Shown piece by piece: positions 6,979 to 15,192 of a DNA stretch of 64,000 nt. The DNA is taken from the NCBI GenBank assembly GCA_001464275.1, contig LNFL01000130.1, forward strand, positions 1-64,000, written 5' to 3'. Source of the DNA: Actinobacteria bacterium Ga0077560 (GTDB taxonomy: Bacteria > Actinomycetota > Thermoleophilia > Miltoncostaeales > Miltoncostaeaceae). The translations under genes and the position numbers were made by a program. The notes below the pieces were generated by a model that saw only the letters and a list, made by a program, of their open reading frames with translations, was not told where the DNA came from and searched no databases. Every line of letters begins with the position of its first letter. Positions within the stretch are counted from its first letter, which is position 1.

Positions 6979-8421
6979 GTGACCACCTCCGCCACAGCCG
7001 ACCCGGTGCGGTACGTCAGCACCCGGGGGCGGGACGCCGGGCGGCGCTTCAGCGAGATCCTCCTGGAGGGGCTGGCGCCCGACGGCGGCCTCTACATGCC
7101 CACGCGCTACCCGCGGGTGGACGCGGCCACGCTGCGCGCCTGGCGGTCCCTCGACTACGCGGACCTCGCCGAGGCGATCCTCGAGCGGTACATCGACGAC
7201 ATCCCCGCCGGCGACCTGCGCGACATGGTGCGCCGCACGTACACCGCGGAGGTGTTCGGCACCCGCGAGATCACGCCCCTCACCCCGCTGGAGCCGGGGA
7301 TCGTGCTGCTTGAGCTCTCGAACGGCCCCACGCTCGCCTTCAAGGACATGGCGATGCAGCTGCTGGGGAATCTGTTCGAGTACGAGCTGGGCCGCCGGCG
7401 CGAGACCCTGAACATCCTGGGCGCCACCTCCGGGGACACCGGCAGCGCCGCCGAGTACGCGATGCGCGGCAAGGCCGGCATCAGCGTGTTCATGCTGAGC
7501 CCGGACGGCCGGATGAGCCCGTTCCAGCAGGCGCAGATGTTCACCCTGCAGGACCCGAACATCCACAACCTGTGCGTGCGGGGCGTCTTCGACGACTGCC
7601 AGGACATCGTGAAGGCCGTCTCCGGCGACCTGGAGTTCAAGCGCCGCATGCGCATCGGCACCGTGAACTCCATCAACTGGGCACGCCTGCTGGCCCAGGT
7701 CGTCTACTACTTCGCGGGCTGGCTGCGGGCCACCGGCGAGGACGGCGGCGAGGTCAGCTTCACCGTCCCCTCCGGGAACTTCGGCAACATCTGCGCCGGG
7801 CACGTCGCGCGCATGATGGGCCTCCCCATCCGGCGGCTGGTGACGGCCACCAACGAGAACGACGTGCTCGACGAGTTCTTCCGCACCGGGACCTACCGGG
7901 TGCGGGGCGGCGCCGAGACCTTCGAGACCTCCAGCCCGTCCATGGACATCTCCAAGGCGTCGAACTTCGAGCGGTTCGTGTTCGACGTGGTGGGCCGCGA
8001 CCCGGACCGCACACGGCACCTGTTCGCCGAGGCCGTGCCGCGGGACGGCGGGTTCACGCTCACCCCCGGCGAGTTCGCCCGCGTGGCGGAGTTCGGGTTC
8101 ACCTCCGGCCGTAGCACCCACGCGGACCGGCTGGCGACCATCGCCTCCGTCCATCGCGCCTCCGGCCGGCTCATCGACACCCACACCGCCGACGGCGTGC
8201 ACGTCGCCCGTTCACACACCGAGCCGGGAGTGCCCATGATCGTGCTGGAGACGGCCCGCGCGGTGAAGTTCGCCGACGTGGTGCGCGAGGCCACCGGCGT
8301 GACCCCTCCCCTCCCCGACGCGGTCGCCGGGATCGAGTCGCTGCCCCGGCGGTTCGAGGTGATCCCCGCCGACGCGGAGCTGGTGAAGGCTCGCATCGCC
8401 GAGGACGGGACCCGGGCGTGA
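6979..8421 (+). CDS. thrC: Threonine synthase
   Basis: PLP enzyme converting O-phosphohomoserine to threonine. The 480-residue length and the N-terminal cap starting VRYVSTRG with ILLEGLAPDGGLY match the long (E. coli/yeast-type) form. The PLP-binding lysine is in LAFKDMAMQ near residue 122, and the phosphate-binding GATSGDTGSAA follows. The GTG at 6979 is chosen because the -10 box lies 7 nt upstream; the open frame extends much further back but as antisense to the amidase. It is coupled to the next gene by a GTGA overlap. Confidence 0.95.
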   Translation: MTTSATADPVRYVSTRGRDAGRRFSEILLEGLAPDGGLYMPTRYPRVDAATLRAWRSLDYADLAEAILERYIDDIPAGDLRDMVRRTYTAEVFGTREITPLTPLEPGIVLLELSNGPTLAFKDMAMQLLGNLFEYELGRRRETLNILGATSGDTGSAAEYAMRGKAGISVFMLSPDGRMSPFQQAQMFTLQDPNIHNLCVRGVFDDCQDIVKAVSGDLEFKRRMRIGTVNSINWARLLAQVVYYFAGWLRATGEDGGEVSFTVPSGNFGNICAGHVARMMGLPIRRLVTATNENDVLDEFFRTGTYRVRGGAETFETSSPSMDISKASNFERFVFDVVGRDPDRTRHLFAEAVPRDGGFTLTPGEFARVAEFGFTSGRSTHADRLATIASVHRASGRLIDTHTADGVHVARSHTEPGVPMIVLETARAVKFADVVREATGVTPPLPDAVAGIESLPRRFEVIPADAELVKARIAEDGTRA

Positions 8422-9527
8422 GCACCTACGACCGCATCGCAGGCCTGCCGGTCCGCGTCGAGGGCTACTCGCTGCACTCCCATCAACGCCCCACCTCCAG
8501 CGGCTTCCTGCGCACCTCGGTGGAGATCCACCTGCACGGCGGTGGCCACACCGGCGTCGGCGAGGACGCCTGGTACGACGACGACGACATCGCCCGGTTC
8601 CTGGAGGCCGGGCCGGTGCTGGACCTCACGGGCGGCGCCACGCTGGACGAGGCGTCCGGCATCCTCGGTGCGGCGGACCTGGTCCCCGGTGGGCAGAACC
8701 CGCTGGGGCGGCTCTTCCGCCGGTGGGGCTTCGAGGCCGCCCTGCTCGACCTGGCGCTCCGGCAGGCCGGGGCCTCGCTCGCCGACGCGCTCGACCGGAC
8801 GCCCCGCGCCGTCGAGTACGTCCTCTCGCTGCGGCTCGGTGAGCCGTCGAGCGTCGCGCCGCTGGCGGCCCGGCTGGAGCGCTACCCCGGCCTCACCTTC
8901 AAGCTCGATCCCACCAACGACTGGGACCCCGAGCTGGTGCGGGAGATCGAGCGCGTCGCCCCCGGCCGCGTGCACTCGCTGGACTTCAAGGCGCTCTACA
9001 GCGGGACCCTGGTCGATACCCGCCCCGACCCCGGCCTCTACCGGCTGTGCCTGGAGGCCTGGCCGGAGGCGTGGATCGAGGATCCGCACCTCACCGATCC
9101 CGCGATCGCCGAGCTGCTGGCGCCGCACCTGGACCGCGTCACGTGGGACGCCCCCATCCATGCGCTGGAGGACATCACCGGCCTCGCGCACACGCCGCGC
9201 ATGGTGAACATCAAGCCCTGCCGGTTCGGGAGCCTTCGGGCGCTGATGGCGGTCTACGACCACTGCGAGGCCGCCGGCATCGGCATGTACGGCGGCGGGT
9301 TCTTCGAGATCGCCGCCGGCCGCGGCCAGATCCAGTACCTGGCATCGCTGTTCCATCCGGACGCGCCGAATGACGTGGCGCCCCGCGGGTTCCACTGGCC
9401 GGACCCGGGTCCGGGGATCCCGCCGAGCCCGCTGGCGCCCGCGGCGCACCCCACCGGGTTTCGCTGGGACGACGCCGATCCGCCCCCGGCGAGCACTCCC
9501 GAACCGGATTCGACACACGCTTCCTGA
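8418..9527 (+). CDS. Enolase/mandelate racemase superfamily protein
   Basis: A 369-residue member of the enolase superfamily, a (beta/alpha)7 barrel that uses Mg2+ to abstract an alpha proton from a carboxylate. Visible barrel elements: KLDPTNDW (KxD-type catalytic lysine strand), HSLDFK, WIEDPHL (metal-ligand type Glu), WDAPIH and NIKPCRFGS (second lysine). The substrate is unknown. Its GTG overlaps the thrC TGA (GTGA), so it is translationally coupled; whether it acts in amino-acid metabolism is inference. The C-terminal ~35 residues are Pro-rich and probably disordered. Confidence 0.75.
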   Translation: MSTYDRIAGLPVRVEGYSLHSHQRPTSSGFLRTSVEIHLHGGGHTGVGEDAWYDDDDIARFLEAGPVLDLTGGATLDEASGILGAADLVPGGQNPLGRLFRRWGFEAALLDLALRQAGASLADALDRTPRAVEYVLSLRLGEPSSVAPLAARLERYPGLTFKLDPTNDWDPELVREIERVAPGRVHSLDFKALYSGTLVDTRPDPGLYRLCLEAWPEAWIEDPHLTDPAIAELLAPHLDRVTWDAPIHALEDITGLAHTPRMVNIKPCRFGSLRALMAVYDHCEAAGIGMYGGGFFEIAAGRGQIQYLASLFHPDAPNDVAPRGFHWPDPGPGIPPSPLAPAAHPTGFRWDDADPPPASTPEPDSTHAS

Positions 9528-9580
9528 ACGAAACGTGCGCCATGGTGCCGGTACCCTCCCCGCGACCCGGCGGCCCGTGG

Positions 9581-9586
9581 TAGCGT
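9581..9586 (+). promoter_or_regulatory. Possible -10 hexamer TAGCGT
   Basis: TAGCGT 45 nt before the ATG at 9632 would give a leader of about 40 nt. No clear -35. Confidence 0.3.
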
Positions 9587-9631
9587 CCCCGCCGGCGCCC
9601 TGACGAACCGTCACCGGCGCCCCCGACACGT

Positions 9632-10687
9632 ATGGCACACGCCGACGACCAACCCCACAGGTTCCGGCCGCACCCCCGCGGAGCCGCCCTGGCAACGGCC
9701 CTCACGGCCGCCCTCATCGCGGGCGCGTTCGCCCTCGCGGTCGCCCCTGCCGGCGGCCAGAGCGGTGGGCAGGGCATCGACGCCCAGCGCGCGAAGGTCC
9801 GCGCCCTCGAGGCCGGCCTGGTGCAGGTGAACGGGGAGGCCGCGGCCGCCGAGCGGGCCTACTCCGAGGCCGACGCGACCGTTCGCCGCCTGCAGACGCG
9901 CATCGGTGACAATGCCCGCCAGCAGAAGCTGGCGGCCCAGAACTTCGCCCGCGCGCAGGAGCGCCTGGCCGAGCGGCTGCGGCAGATCTACGCGCAGGAC
10001 CCGCCGTCCATGGTGGAGGTCCTCGTGGCCTCCGGCAGCCTCACCTCGGCGGTGGACAGCTACGACATGGTCAACCGCGTGGCCGACCAGGACCGGGACC
10101 TCATGGTCGGCTTCGCGGCGGCCCGCACCCGCCTGTCGGAGTTGCGCGTGCAGCTCATCCAGGACCGGCGCGACGCCGGCCGGGGCCGCACGGAGGCCGC
10201 GAAGCGCCTTGCGCAGCTGCGGGCGCTGGCGGGTGAGCGGCAGCGCCTGCTGGGCGCCGCGCAGAACGCGCTCGCGGGCCTGGAGTCCGCCGCGTCCCAG
10301 CGGGCCGCGCTCCAGGACGCTCAGCGGCGCGCGGCGCGGGCCGCCCAGCCCGGGGCCACCCCCGAGGAGGTCACCGCGGACACCCCGGACCCCGGATCGC
10401 TGGTTCCCGGTGACGGCGACACCACCGCGGCCGCGCCGCAGGGCGGCGGGGACGACGTGGACGCCCACCTCGCGCGGATCGCCCAGTGCGAGTCCGGCGG
10501 CAACCCCAGGGCGATCTCGCCGGGCGGCGACTACCGCGGCAAGTACCAGTTCTCGCCGGCCACCTGGGAGGCCGTCGGGGGCACCGGCGACCCCGCCGCG
10601 GCGTCGGAGGCGGAGCAGGACCTTCGCGCCCGAATCCTCTACGAGCGCGCCGGTCCGGGCCAGTGGCCGGTCTGCAGCGCGCGCTGA
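9632..10687 (+). CDS. Secreted coiled-coil protein with Rpf-like transglycosylase domain
   Basis: A 351-residue exported cell-wall enzyme. A signal peptide (to about residue 42, GGQS) is followed by ~190 residues of charged heptad-like helices like the coiled-coil N-domains of CwlO/PcsB hydrolases. An acidic/Pro-rich linker leads to a C-terminal resuscitation-promoting-factor/transglycosylase-like domain beginning IAQCESGGNPRAISPGG and containing KYQFSPATWEAVGG. The Glu of CESGGN is the expected catalytic acid; two cysteines (CESGG and PVCSAR) could pair as in Rpf domains. Likely role: cleaving peptidoglycan glycan strands during growth. ATG 9632 was chosen because the signal peptide starts there. 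Confidence 0.85.
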   Translation: MAHADDQPHRFRPHPRGAALATALTAALIAGAFALAVAPAGGQSGGQGIDAQRAKVRALEAGLVQVNGEAAAAERAYSEADATVRRLQTRIGDNARQQKLAAQNFARAQERLAERLRQIYAQDPPSMVEVLVASGSLTSAVDSYDMVNRVADQDRDLMVGFAAARTRLSELRVQLIQDRRDAGRGRTEAAKRLAQLRALAGERQRLLGAAQNALAGLESAASQRAALQDAQRRAARAAQPGATPEEVTADTPDPGSLVPGDGDTTAAAPQGGGDDVDAHLARIAQCESGGNPRAISPGGDYRGKYQFSPATWEAVGGTGDPAAASEAEQDLRARILYERAGPGQWPVCSAR

Positions 10688-10733
10688 ACGGGCGAATCCC
10701 GGATTTCACCGCCGCTTCGGGGCGAATCCACCC

Positions 10734-10762
10734 TTGACGGCGACCCGCAAACCGCAGATATT
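10734..10762 (+). promoter_or_regulatory. Candidate promoter of the primary sigma gene
   Basis: TTGACG (10734-10739), a 17-nt spacer and GATATT (10757-10762), close to the housekeeping consensus. It would give a leader of roughly 175 nt before 10945. The rest of 10688-10944 holds no gene. Confidence 0.5.
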
Positions 10763-10944
10763 GCTCCGGGTCGTTTCACGGGCGCGGCTGACACTGGCTG
10801 ATTGACGCCGCCGCCCGGATCGCCGCCCGACGCCGCACCCCTGATGGAAGGACCCCGGCCCCGATCCGGTTCCCTCCCCCATGCGCGACGTCGTGCGTCC
10901 CGGTCATGATCGACGCGTGATCTCGACGTCAGAACTGGAGGCGG

Positions 10945-12027
10945 ATGTCCACGCAGCAGCTTGGCGGGTTGAAGTACGACGGTGAACTCCGGGCGCTGAT
11001 CGTCCGCGGGCAGGAGCTCGGCTTCCTCGGTCTCGAGGAGATCGCCGAGGTGCTCGACGGGCTCGGCCTCGACACCGACGTCGCCGAAGAGGTCTACCAG
11101 CAGCTCGAGGAAGCGGGCATCGAGCTCCTCGAGCAGTCCGAGGCCCTCACCCGCGCCGCGGAGCTGGCGGACGAGTCCGACCGGCCGCGCCGTCCCGCCG
11201 CGGTGGTCGAGCAGACCACCGACGCGCTGCAGCTGTTCCTCAAGGACATCGGCCGCGTGCCGCTGCTCACCGCCGCCGACGAGGTCCGCCTCGCGAAGCG
11301 CATCGAGAGCGGCGACCAGGAGGCCAAGCGCCAGATGGTCGAGGCCAACCTGCGCCTCGTCGTCTCCATCGCCAAGGGCTACCGCGGCCGCGGCCTGCCG
11401 TTCCTGGACCTCATCCAGGAGGGCACGCTGGGCCTGGTCCGCGCCGTGGAGAAGTTCGACTGGCGTCGTGGCTTCAAGTTCTCGACGTACGCCACCTGGT
11501 GGATCCGGCAGGCCGTGACGCGCGCGCTCGCCGACAAGGGCCGCACCATCCGCATCCCCGTGCACGTGGTGGAGAAGCTCAACCAGATCTCCCGTGCGGA
11601 GCGGGTCCTCATCGGCCAGCTCGGCCGTGAGCCCACCGTGGAGGAGATCGGCGAGGCCGCGGGCCTCCCGGCCGACGAGGTCGAGGAGATCCTGCGCTCC
11701 GCCCAGCCCACCGTCTCCCTCGAGAAGCCGGTCGGCGAGGAGGAGGAGTCGGAGCTCGGTCGCTTCCTCGCGGACGAGACCTCCGTCGCCCCCGAGGTGT
11801 CCGCCGAGGTGTCCCTGCGCGAGCAGGCCCTGCGCGACCTTCTCGACCAGCTCAGCTACCGCGAGCGTCGCGTGCTGGAGCTCCGGTACGGCCTGCGTGG
11901 CGAGAAGCCCCGCACGCTCGACGAGCTGGGCCGCATGTTCAACGTCACGCGTGAGCGCATCCGTCAGGTCGAGAGCCAGTCGCTGCAGAAGCTGGCCAGC
12001 CTCCCGGACTCCGCCCGCCTGATGTAG
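10945..12027 (+). CDS. rpoD: RNA polymerase primary sigma factor
   Basis: A 360-residue sigma-70 protein. Region 1.1-like acidic helices occupy ~1-75, region 1.2 ([18 protein letters not shown]) ~90-125, region 2 with [26 protein letters not shown] and the -10-reading [13 protein letters not shown] helix ~130-205, region 3 to ~285, and region 4 with the helix-turn-helix [20 protein letters not shown] at the end. All regions are complete and it is shorter than many actinobacterial RpoD/HrdB proteins, which carry long N-terminal extensions. GGAGG lies just before the ATG (AACTGGAGGCGG). It probably recognises the TAnnnT -10 elements seen in this window. Confidence 0.95.
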   Translation: MSTQQLGGLKYDGELRALIVRGQELGFLGLEEIAEVLDGLGLDTDVAEEVYQQLEEAGIELLEQSEALTRAAELADESDRPRRPAAVVEQTTDALQLFLKDIGRVPLLTAADEVRLAKRIESGDQEAKRQMVEANLRLVVSIAKGYRGRGLPFLDLIQEGTLGLVRAVEKFDWRRGFKFSTYATWWIRQAVTRALADKGRTIRIPVHVVEKLNQISRAERVLIGQLGREPTVEEIGEAAGLPADEVEEILRSAQPTVSLEKPVGEEEESELGRFLADETSVAPEVSAEVSLREQALRDLLDQLSYRERRVLELRYGLRGEKPRTLDELGRMFNVTRERIRQVESQSLQKLASLPDSARLM

Positions 12028-12056
12028 TCCCGCCGCTCCGGCGGCAGCGGTACCAC

Positions 12057-12080
12057 GAGGGCCCGGGTGACCGGGCCCTC
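12057..12080. terminator. Bidirectional terminator hairpin
   Basis: Perfect 10-bp stem GAGGGCCCGG / CCGGGCCCTC around GTGA, between the convergent rpoD and the nitronate monooxygenase gene. No strong T-run. Confidence 0.75.
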
Positions 12081-12093
12081 GTCGTTCCGCCCT

Positions 12094-13173
12094 TCAGCGC
12101 ACGGCGGCGAGGGCGGCGTCCGTGCCCGCCACCAGGTCGTGCACGATGTCCTCGGCGGGCAGGGGCTCGGCGCCGATCGCGGCGGCCTGACCGGCCAGCA
12201 TCGTCATGAGGTCGGTCCGGCCCTGCTGGGCGGCGGCACGGCGCATGTCGGCCAGCAGGGCGGCCTGGGCGCCCCACCCCAGCGTCCCTGCGTCCGCCTC
12301 CACGAGGGCGTCCACCAGGCGGTTCCGGATCCATCGCGCCGGGCGGCCGGTGACCGCGTCGGTCACGACGGTCCGCTCCGGTGACGTGGTCCGCAGGGCC
12401 GCCCGGTACGCGTCGGTGACGCCGCTCTCGGTGGCGGCGAGGAAGAGGGTGCCGAGCGACACGCCCTGGGCGCCCACCAGGAGGGCGGCCGCGATGCCCC
12501 GTCCGTCCGCGATGCCGCCGCTGGCGATCACCGGCACGGTGCCGCCCAGGGCGTCACGCACCTGGGGCACCAGGGCCATCGTCCCGGTCTCGGACTGGGT
12601 CTCGGCGCCCGGGCCGAACCGGCTGCGGTGCCCCCCCGACTCGGCGCCCTGGGCGATGATCGCGTCGGCCCCCGCGCGGTGTGCGGCGAGCGCCCCCGGA
12701 ACGCTGGTGGTCATCGCCAGCAGCGGCGCTCCCGCGGCACGGGCGGCGGCCAGCGACGGCGCCGGGTCGTGCCAGGTGGTCACCACGCGGGCGCCGGCCT
12801 CGAGCGCCGCCTCCAGCAGGGCCAGCGGCGGATCCGGCGCCGGGGGCGGCGGAGGATCCGCGGGCAGTCCGAGCTCGGCCCGGAACGGCGCGAGGATCTC
12901 GAGCATCCGTTCGCGCGTGGCGGTCGCCGGCGTGGTGGGCGCCAGCTGCACGTTGACCCCCACCGGCGCCCCACCCGCCAGCGCGACCGCCCGCCGCGTG
13001 GCGTCCGCGGTGGCGTCCGCGGTGGTGCCCGACACCCCCAGCACGCCCAGCCCGCCCGCGCGCGACACGGCGGCGACCAGCTCCGGCGTGTTCGGGCCGC
13101 CGGCCATGCCCGCCAGCAGGATCGCGTGGCGGATGCCCAGCAGCTCGCACAGTGGCGTGGAGAGCCCGCCCAT
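12094..13173 (-). CDS. Nitronate monooxygenase family protein
   Basis: A 359-residue FMN-dependent TIM-barrel enzyme of the nitronate monooxygenase/2-nitropropane dioxygenase family, which oxidises alkyl nitronates. Motifs: the N-terminal GIRHAILLAGMAGG (family: PIxxAPM), IIAQGAESGGH with the His typical of the active site, VIASGGIADGRGIAAALLVGAQGVSLGTLFL for FMN phosphate binding. The start at 13173 overlaps the yqgE stop as ATGA; the frame stays open further upstream but reads antisense-like there. The true substrate in this organism is not known. Confidence 0.85.
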   Translation of the reverse strand: MGGLSTPLCELLGIRHAILLAGMAGGPNTPELVAAVSRAGGLGVLGVSGTTADATADATRRAVALAGGAPVGVNVQLAPTTPATATRERMLEILAPFRAELGLPADPPPPPAPDPPLALLEAALEAGARVVTTWHDPAPSLAAARAAGAPLLAMTTSVPGALAAHRAGADAIIAQGAESGGHRSRFGPGAETQSETGTMALVPQVRDALGGTVPVIASGGIADGRGIAAALLVGAQGVSLGTLFLAATESGVTDAYRAALRTTSPERTVVTDAVTGRPARWIRNRLVDALVEADAGTLGWGAQAALLADMRRAAAQQGRTDLMTMLAGQAAAIGAEPLPAEDIVHDLVAGTDAALAAVR

Positions 13174-13748
13174 CAGTTGAGGCTGGGGTCCTCGGGCATA
13201 CGGGCGAACAGCCGGAAGGCGCCGCCCTTGCGGTCCAGGACGCGGCGCCAGAGGGCCTCCGGCGCACCGGTGAACACGTCGTCGGTGGCGGCCTCCACGT
13301 CGATCCACGCACCCTCGGTGATCTCGCGCTCGAGCTGCCCGGCCCCCCACCCCGCGTAGCCGCCGAAGGCCCGCACGGCACGCACGCGATCGGAGAGGTC
13401 CAGGGCGTCGTCGTTGGGATCGACCACGCCCACCGATCCCACGGTGATGCTGGCGGCGGACGCGGGATCGGAGAAGTCGGCGAGCACGATCACCGCCTCG
13501 GGCTGCACGGGACCGCCCTCGTGCACCAGCTCGCGCTCCGGAAGGGCGTCGGCGAGCGGTGACGGGAGCACCTCGCGGGCCACGATCTCGGTGGGCCGGT
13601 TGAGCACCAGCCCCAGCGCGCCCTCCGGCGAGTGCTCGAGCATGAGCACCACGGTGCGCGTGAAGTTCTCGTCCATCAGGGTGGGCGAGGCGACGAGCAG
13701 CCGGCCCCGGCGGAATGCCGGTCCGTCACCGGGGGGAACTGGTGCCAT
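13173..13748 (-). CDS. YqgE/AlgH family protein (DUF179)
   Basis: A 191-residue member of the widely conserved UPF0301/DUF179 family, of uncertain biochemical function. Hallmarks are GRLLVASPTLMDENFTRTVV at the start, GALGLVLNRPTE, the VHEGGPVQPEA loop and FGGYAGWGAGQLEREI. ATG 13748 is preceded by GGAGGG at 13750-13755 and by TAGTCT just upstream, so it may use either a leader or a leaderless start. It is coupled to the downstream nitronate monooxygenase gene by ATGA. Confidence 0.92.
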   Translation of the reverse strand: MAPVPPGDGPAFRRGRLLVASPTLMDENFTRTVVLMLEHSPEGALGLVLNRPTEIVAREVLPSPLADALPERELVHEGGPVQPEAVIVLADFSDPASAASITVGSVGVVDPNDDALDLSDRVRAVRAFGGYAGWGAGQLEREITEGAWIDVEAATDDVFTGAPEALWRRVLDRKGGAFRLFARMPEDPSLN

Positions 13749-13755
13749 GCCCTCC

Positions 13756-13761
13756 AGACTA
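13756..13761 (-). promoter_or_regulatory. Possible -10 hexamer TAGTCT overlapping an upstream stop codon
   Basis: TAGTCT, 7 nt before the yqgE ATG; its TAG is the stop codon of the gene at 13759-14085. The 7-nt spacer itself contains GGAGGG, so this may be only a ribosome-binding site. Confidence 0.4.
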
Positions 13762-14085
13762 GCCGCCGAGGATCTCCCGGAGGAACTCAAGGTGCTCGTC
13801 GAGCTCCTCGCGGTCCCGCGCCTGCGCGGCGTCGCACAGGCCCTGGAAGCCCACGGCCGCGACCGGGTGCAGCTCGCGCCGCACACGGGTGAAGTAGTCG
13901 GCCAGGTGCGCGGCGATCTCGCGCGACTCGCGCCATCGCTCGTCGTCGGCCAGCAGCTCCACGACCCGCATGCCCGTCACGGCCAGCTCACCGTAACCGG
14001 GGACGGCGAAGGGTGGGTCGGGCGTCGCCCCGGCGATCAGGGCGAGGGACGCGGACCACTCCGGCTCGCCCAGCGCCGCGGCCAT
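13759..14085 (-). CDS. Small helical protein of unknown function
   Basis: A 108-residue protein, probably all-helical and soluble, with no motif I recognise. It has a segment rich in acidic and Arg residues (ADDERWRESREIAAHLADYFTRVRRE) and ends EELDEHLEFLREILGG. It lies between a small membrane protein gene and yqgE on the same strand, spacing 55 nt and 10 nt, so it is probably co-transcribed. ATG 14085 is the only ordinary start codon after the upstream stop. Codon use matches neighbours. Confidence 0.6.
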   Translation of the reverse strand: MAAALGEPEWSASLALIAGATPDPPFAVPGYGELAVTGMRVVELLADDERWRESREIAAHLADYFTRVRRELHPVAAVGFQGLCDAAQARDREELDEHLEFLREILGG

Positions 14086-14140
14086 GCGGGCGAGCGCGCC
14101 GGCGGCGGCGGGGAGGTCCCCGCCGCCGTGCGGAACGGGA

Positions 14141-14404
14141 TCAGCCGTCGTGCTGCAGCAGCTGGAGTCGCCGGCGCTCGCGGACGGTGTTGATCACCCC
14201 GCCGAAGACCGCCAGCAGGAAGGTCAGGAGCAGCCCGAGCCAGAAGATCGGCATGTGCCCCGCGAGCCGCTCCTCGGGCCCGAGGTCGCGGATGCCCCAT
14301 CCCATGCAGAACCAGATCGTGGTGAGGACCATGACGGTTCCAGCGGCCCTGAAGGGCCAGGTGATCGGGAGACGTTCGTTCTCGTCGTGATGCGAGGACG
14401 CCAT
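14141..14404 (-). CDS. Small two-helix membrane protein
   Basis: An 87-residue protein with two hydrophobic segments: RAAGTVMVLTTIWFCMGWG and FWLGLLLTFLLAVFGGVI, linked by a charged loop, ending in a basic tail (RERRRLQLLQ). No known family is evident. The ATG at 14404 has GGAAAGGAC 5 nt upstream, which decides the start over an in-frame ATG at 14494. It heads the unit with the 108-residue protein and yqgE. Confidence 0.65.
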   Translation of the reverse strand: MASSHHDENERLPITWPFRAAGTVMVLTTIWFCMGWGIRDLGPEERLAGHMPIFWLGLLLTFLLAVFGGVINTVRERRRLQLLQHDG

Positions 14405-14503
14405 GCAGGTCCTTTCCGTACGCAGCGTGTACGGGCCGGACGGTACCACGGGGGTCCGATGGAACATGCCTCCCACACGGCCCTCGCGGGCCACGTGGTG
14501 ACG

Positions 14504-14522
14504 CCCGCCCCCGCGGGGCGGG
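14504..14522. terminator. Terminator-like hairpin after the NrtR-like gene
   Basis: Perfect 8-bp stem CCCGCCCC / GGGGCGGG around CGC, 10 nt beyond the stop of the minus-strand gene ending at 14533. No T-run. Confidence 0.5.
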
Positions 14523-14532
14523 ACGGAGCGCC

Positions 14533-15192
14533 CTACCCCGGGGCCCGGACCCGCCCGGCGATGCGCCGTTCCCGCGCGACGACGGCGAACTCCTCGCCCG
14601 GCACGGACCGGTAGAGACGGGCCGGGCGGCCCGGCCCGCTGCGGCGCTCGATCCCCACCTCTTCCACGACCCCCGCGCCGAGCACGTCCCGGCGGAAGTT
14701 GCGGGTGTCCAGCCGGGCGCCCAGCACCGCCTCGTACACGGCCTGCAGCTCGCCGAGCGTGAAGGCGTCGGGCAGCACCTGCACGGCGATGGGGGCGTAC
14801 GCGGTCTTCGCGCGGAGCCGCCGGTGCCCGTACTCCAGCGCCTCGGCGTGCTCGTCCGGCAGCGGCGGCAGGTCGTCCAGCGGGAACCAGCGGACCTGCA
14901 CCACCTCGCTGCCCGGCAGCAGCGGGTGCCGGTCGGCCGCGATGAGGGCCAGGTAGTCGACGGCCACCCGCGCGGCGTCATCCCGGTCGAACGTGTAGAG
15001 CTGCTCGAGGGTGATGCCGGTGATCCCCGTCTGACGGGCCAGCACGGCCGCGGCCGCGTCCTGGAGCCGCACGCCCGGCTCGGGCATGCCGGCCGGCAGG
15101 GACCACTGGTTGCCGCTGCGCCGCACCAGGAGCGCCTCCAGGGCGCCCCCGAGCACGGTCATGACCACGAGCTCGACCCCGACGGGCTTCAC
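14533..15192 (-). CDS. NrtR-like regulator: degenerate Nudix domain plus winged helix
   Basis: A 219-residue protein with an N-terminal Nudix-fold domain (~1-135) and a C-terminal winged-helix domain (~140-215), the layout of NrtR regulators of NAD metabolism. The Nudix box is eroded: the region LPAGMPEPGVRLQDAAAAVL lacks the REUxEE catalytic acids, which fits a sensor rather than a hydrolase. The helix-turn-helix part runs TLGELQAVYEAVLGARLDTRNF and the wing includes RRSGPGRPARLYR, both typical of the family. Its GTG start overlaps the stop of the MBL gene (GTGA). No NAD gene is adjacent, so the effector is uncertain. Confidence 0.78.
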   Translation of the reverse strand: MKPVGVELVVMTVLGGALEALLVRRSGNQWSLPAGMPEPGVRLQDAAAAVLARQTGITGITLEQLYTFDRDDAARVAVDYLALIAADRHPLLPGSEVVQVRWFPLDDLPPLPDEHAEALEYGHRRLRAKTAYAPIAVQVLPDAFTLGELQAVYEAVLGARLDTRNFRRDVLGAGVVEEVGIERRSGPGRPARLYRSVPGEEFAVVARERRIAGRVRAPG

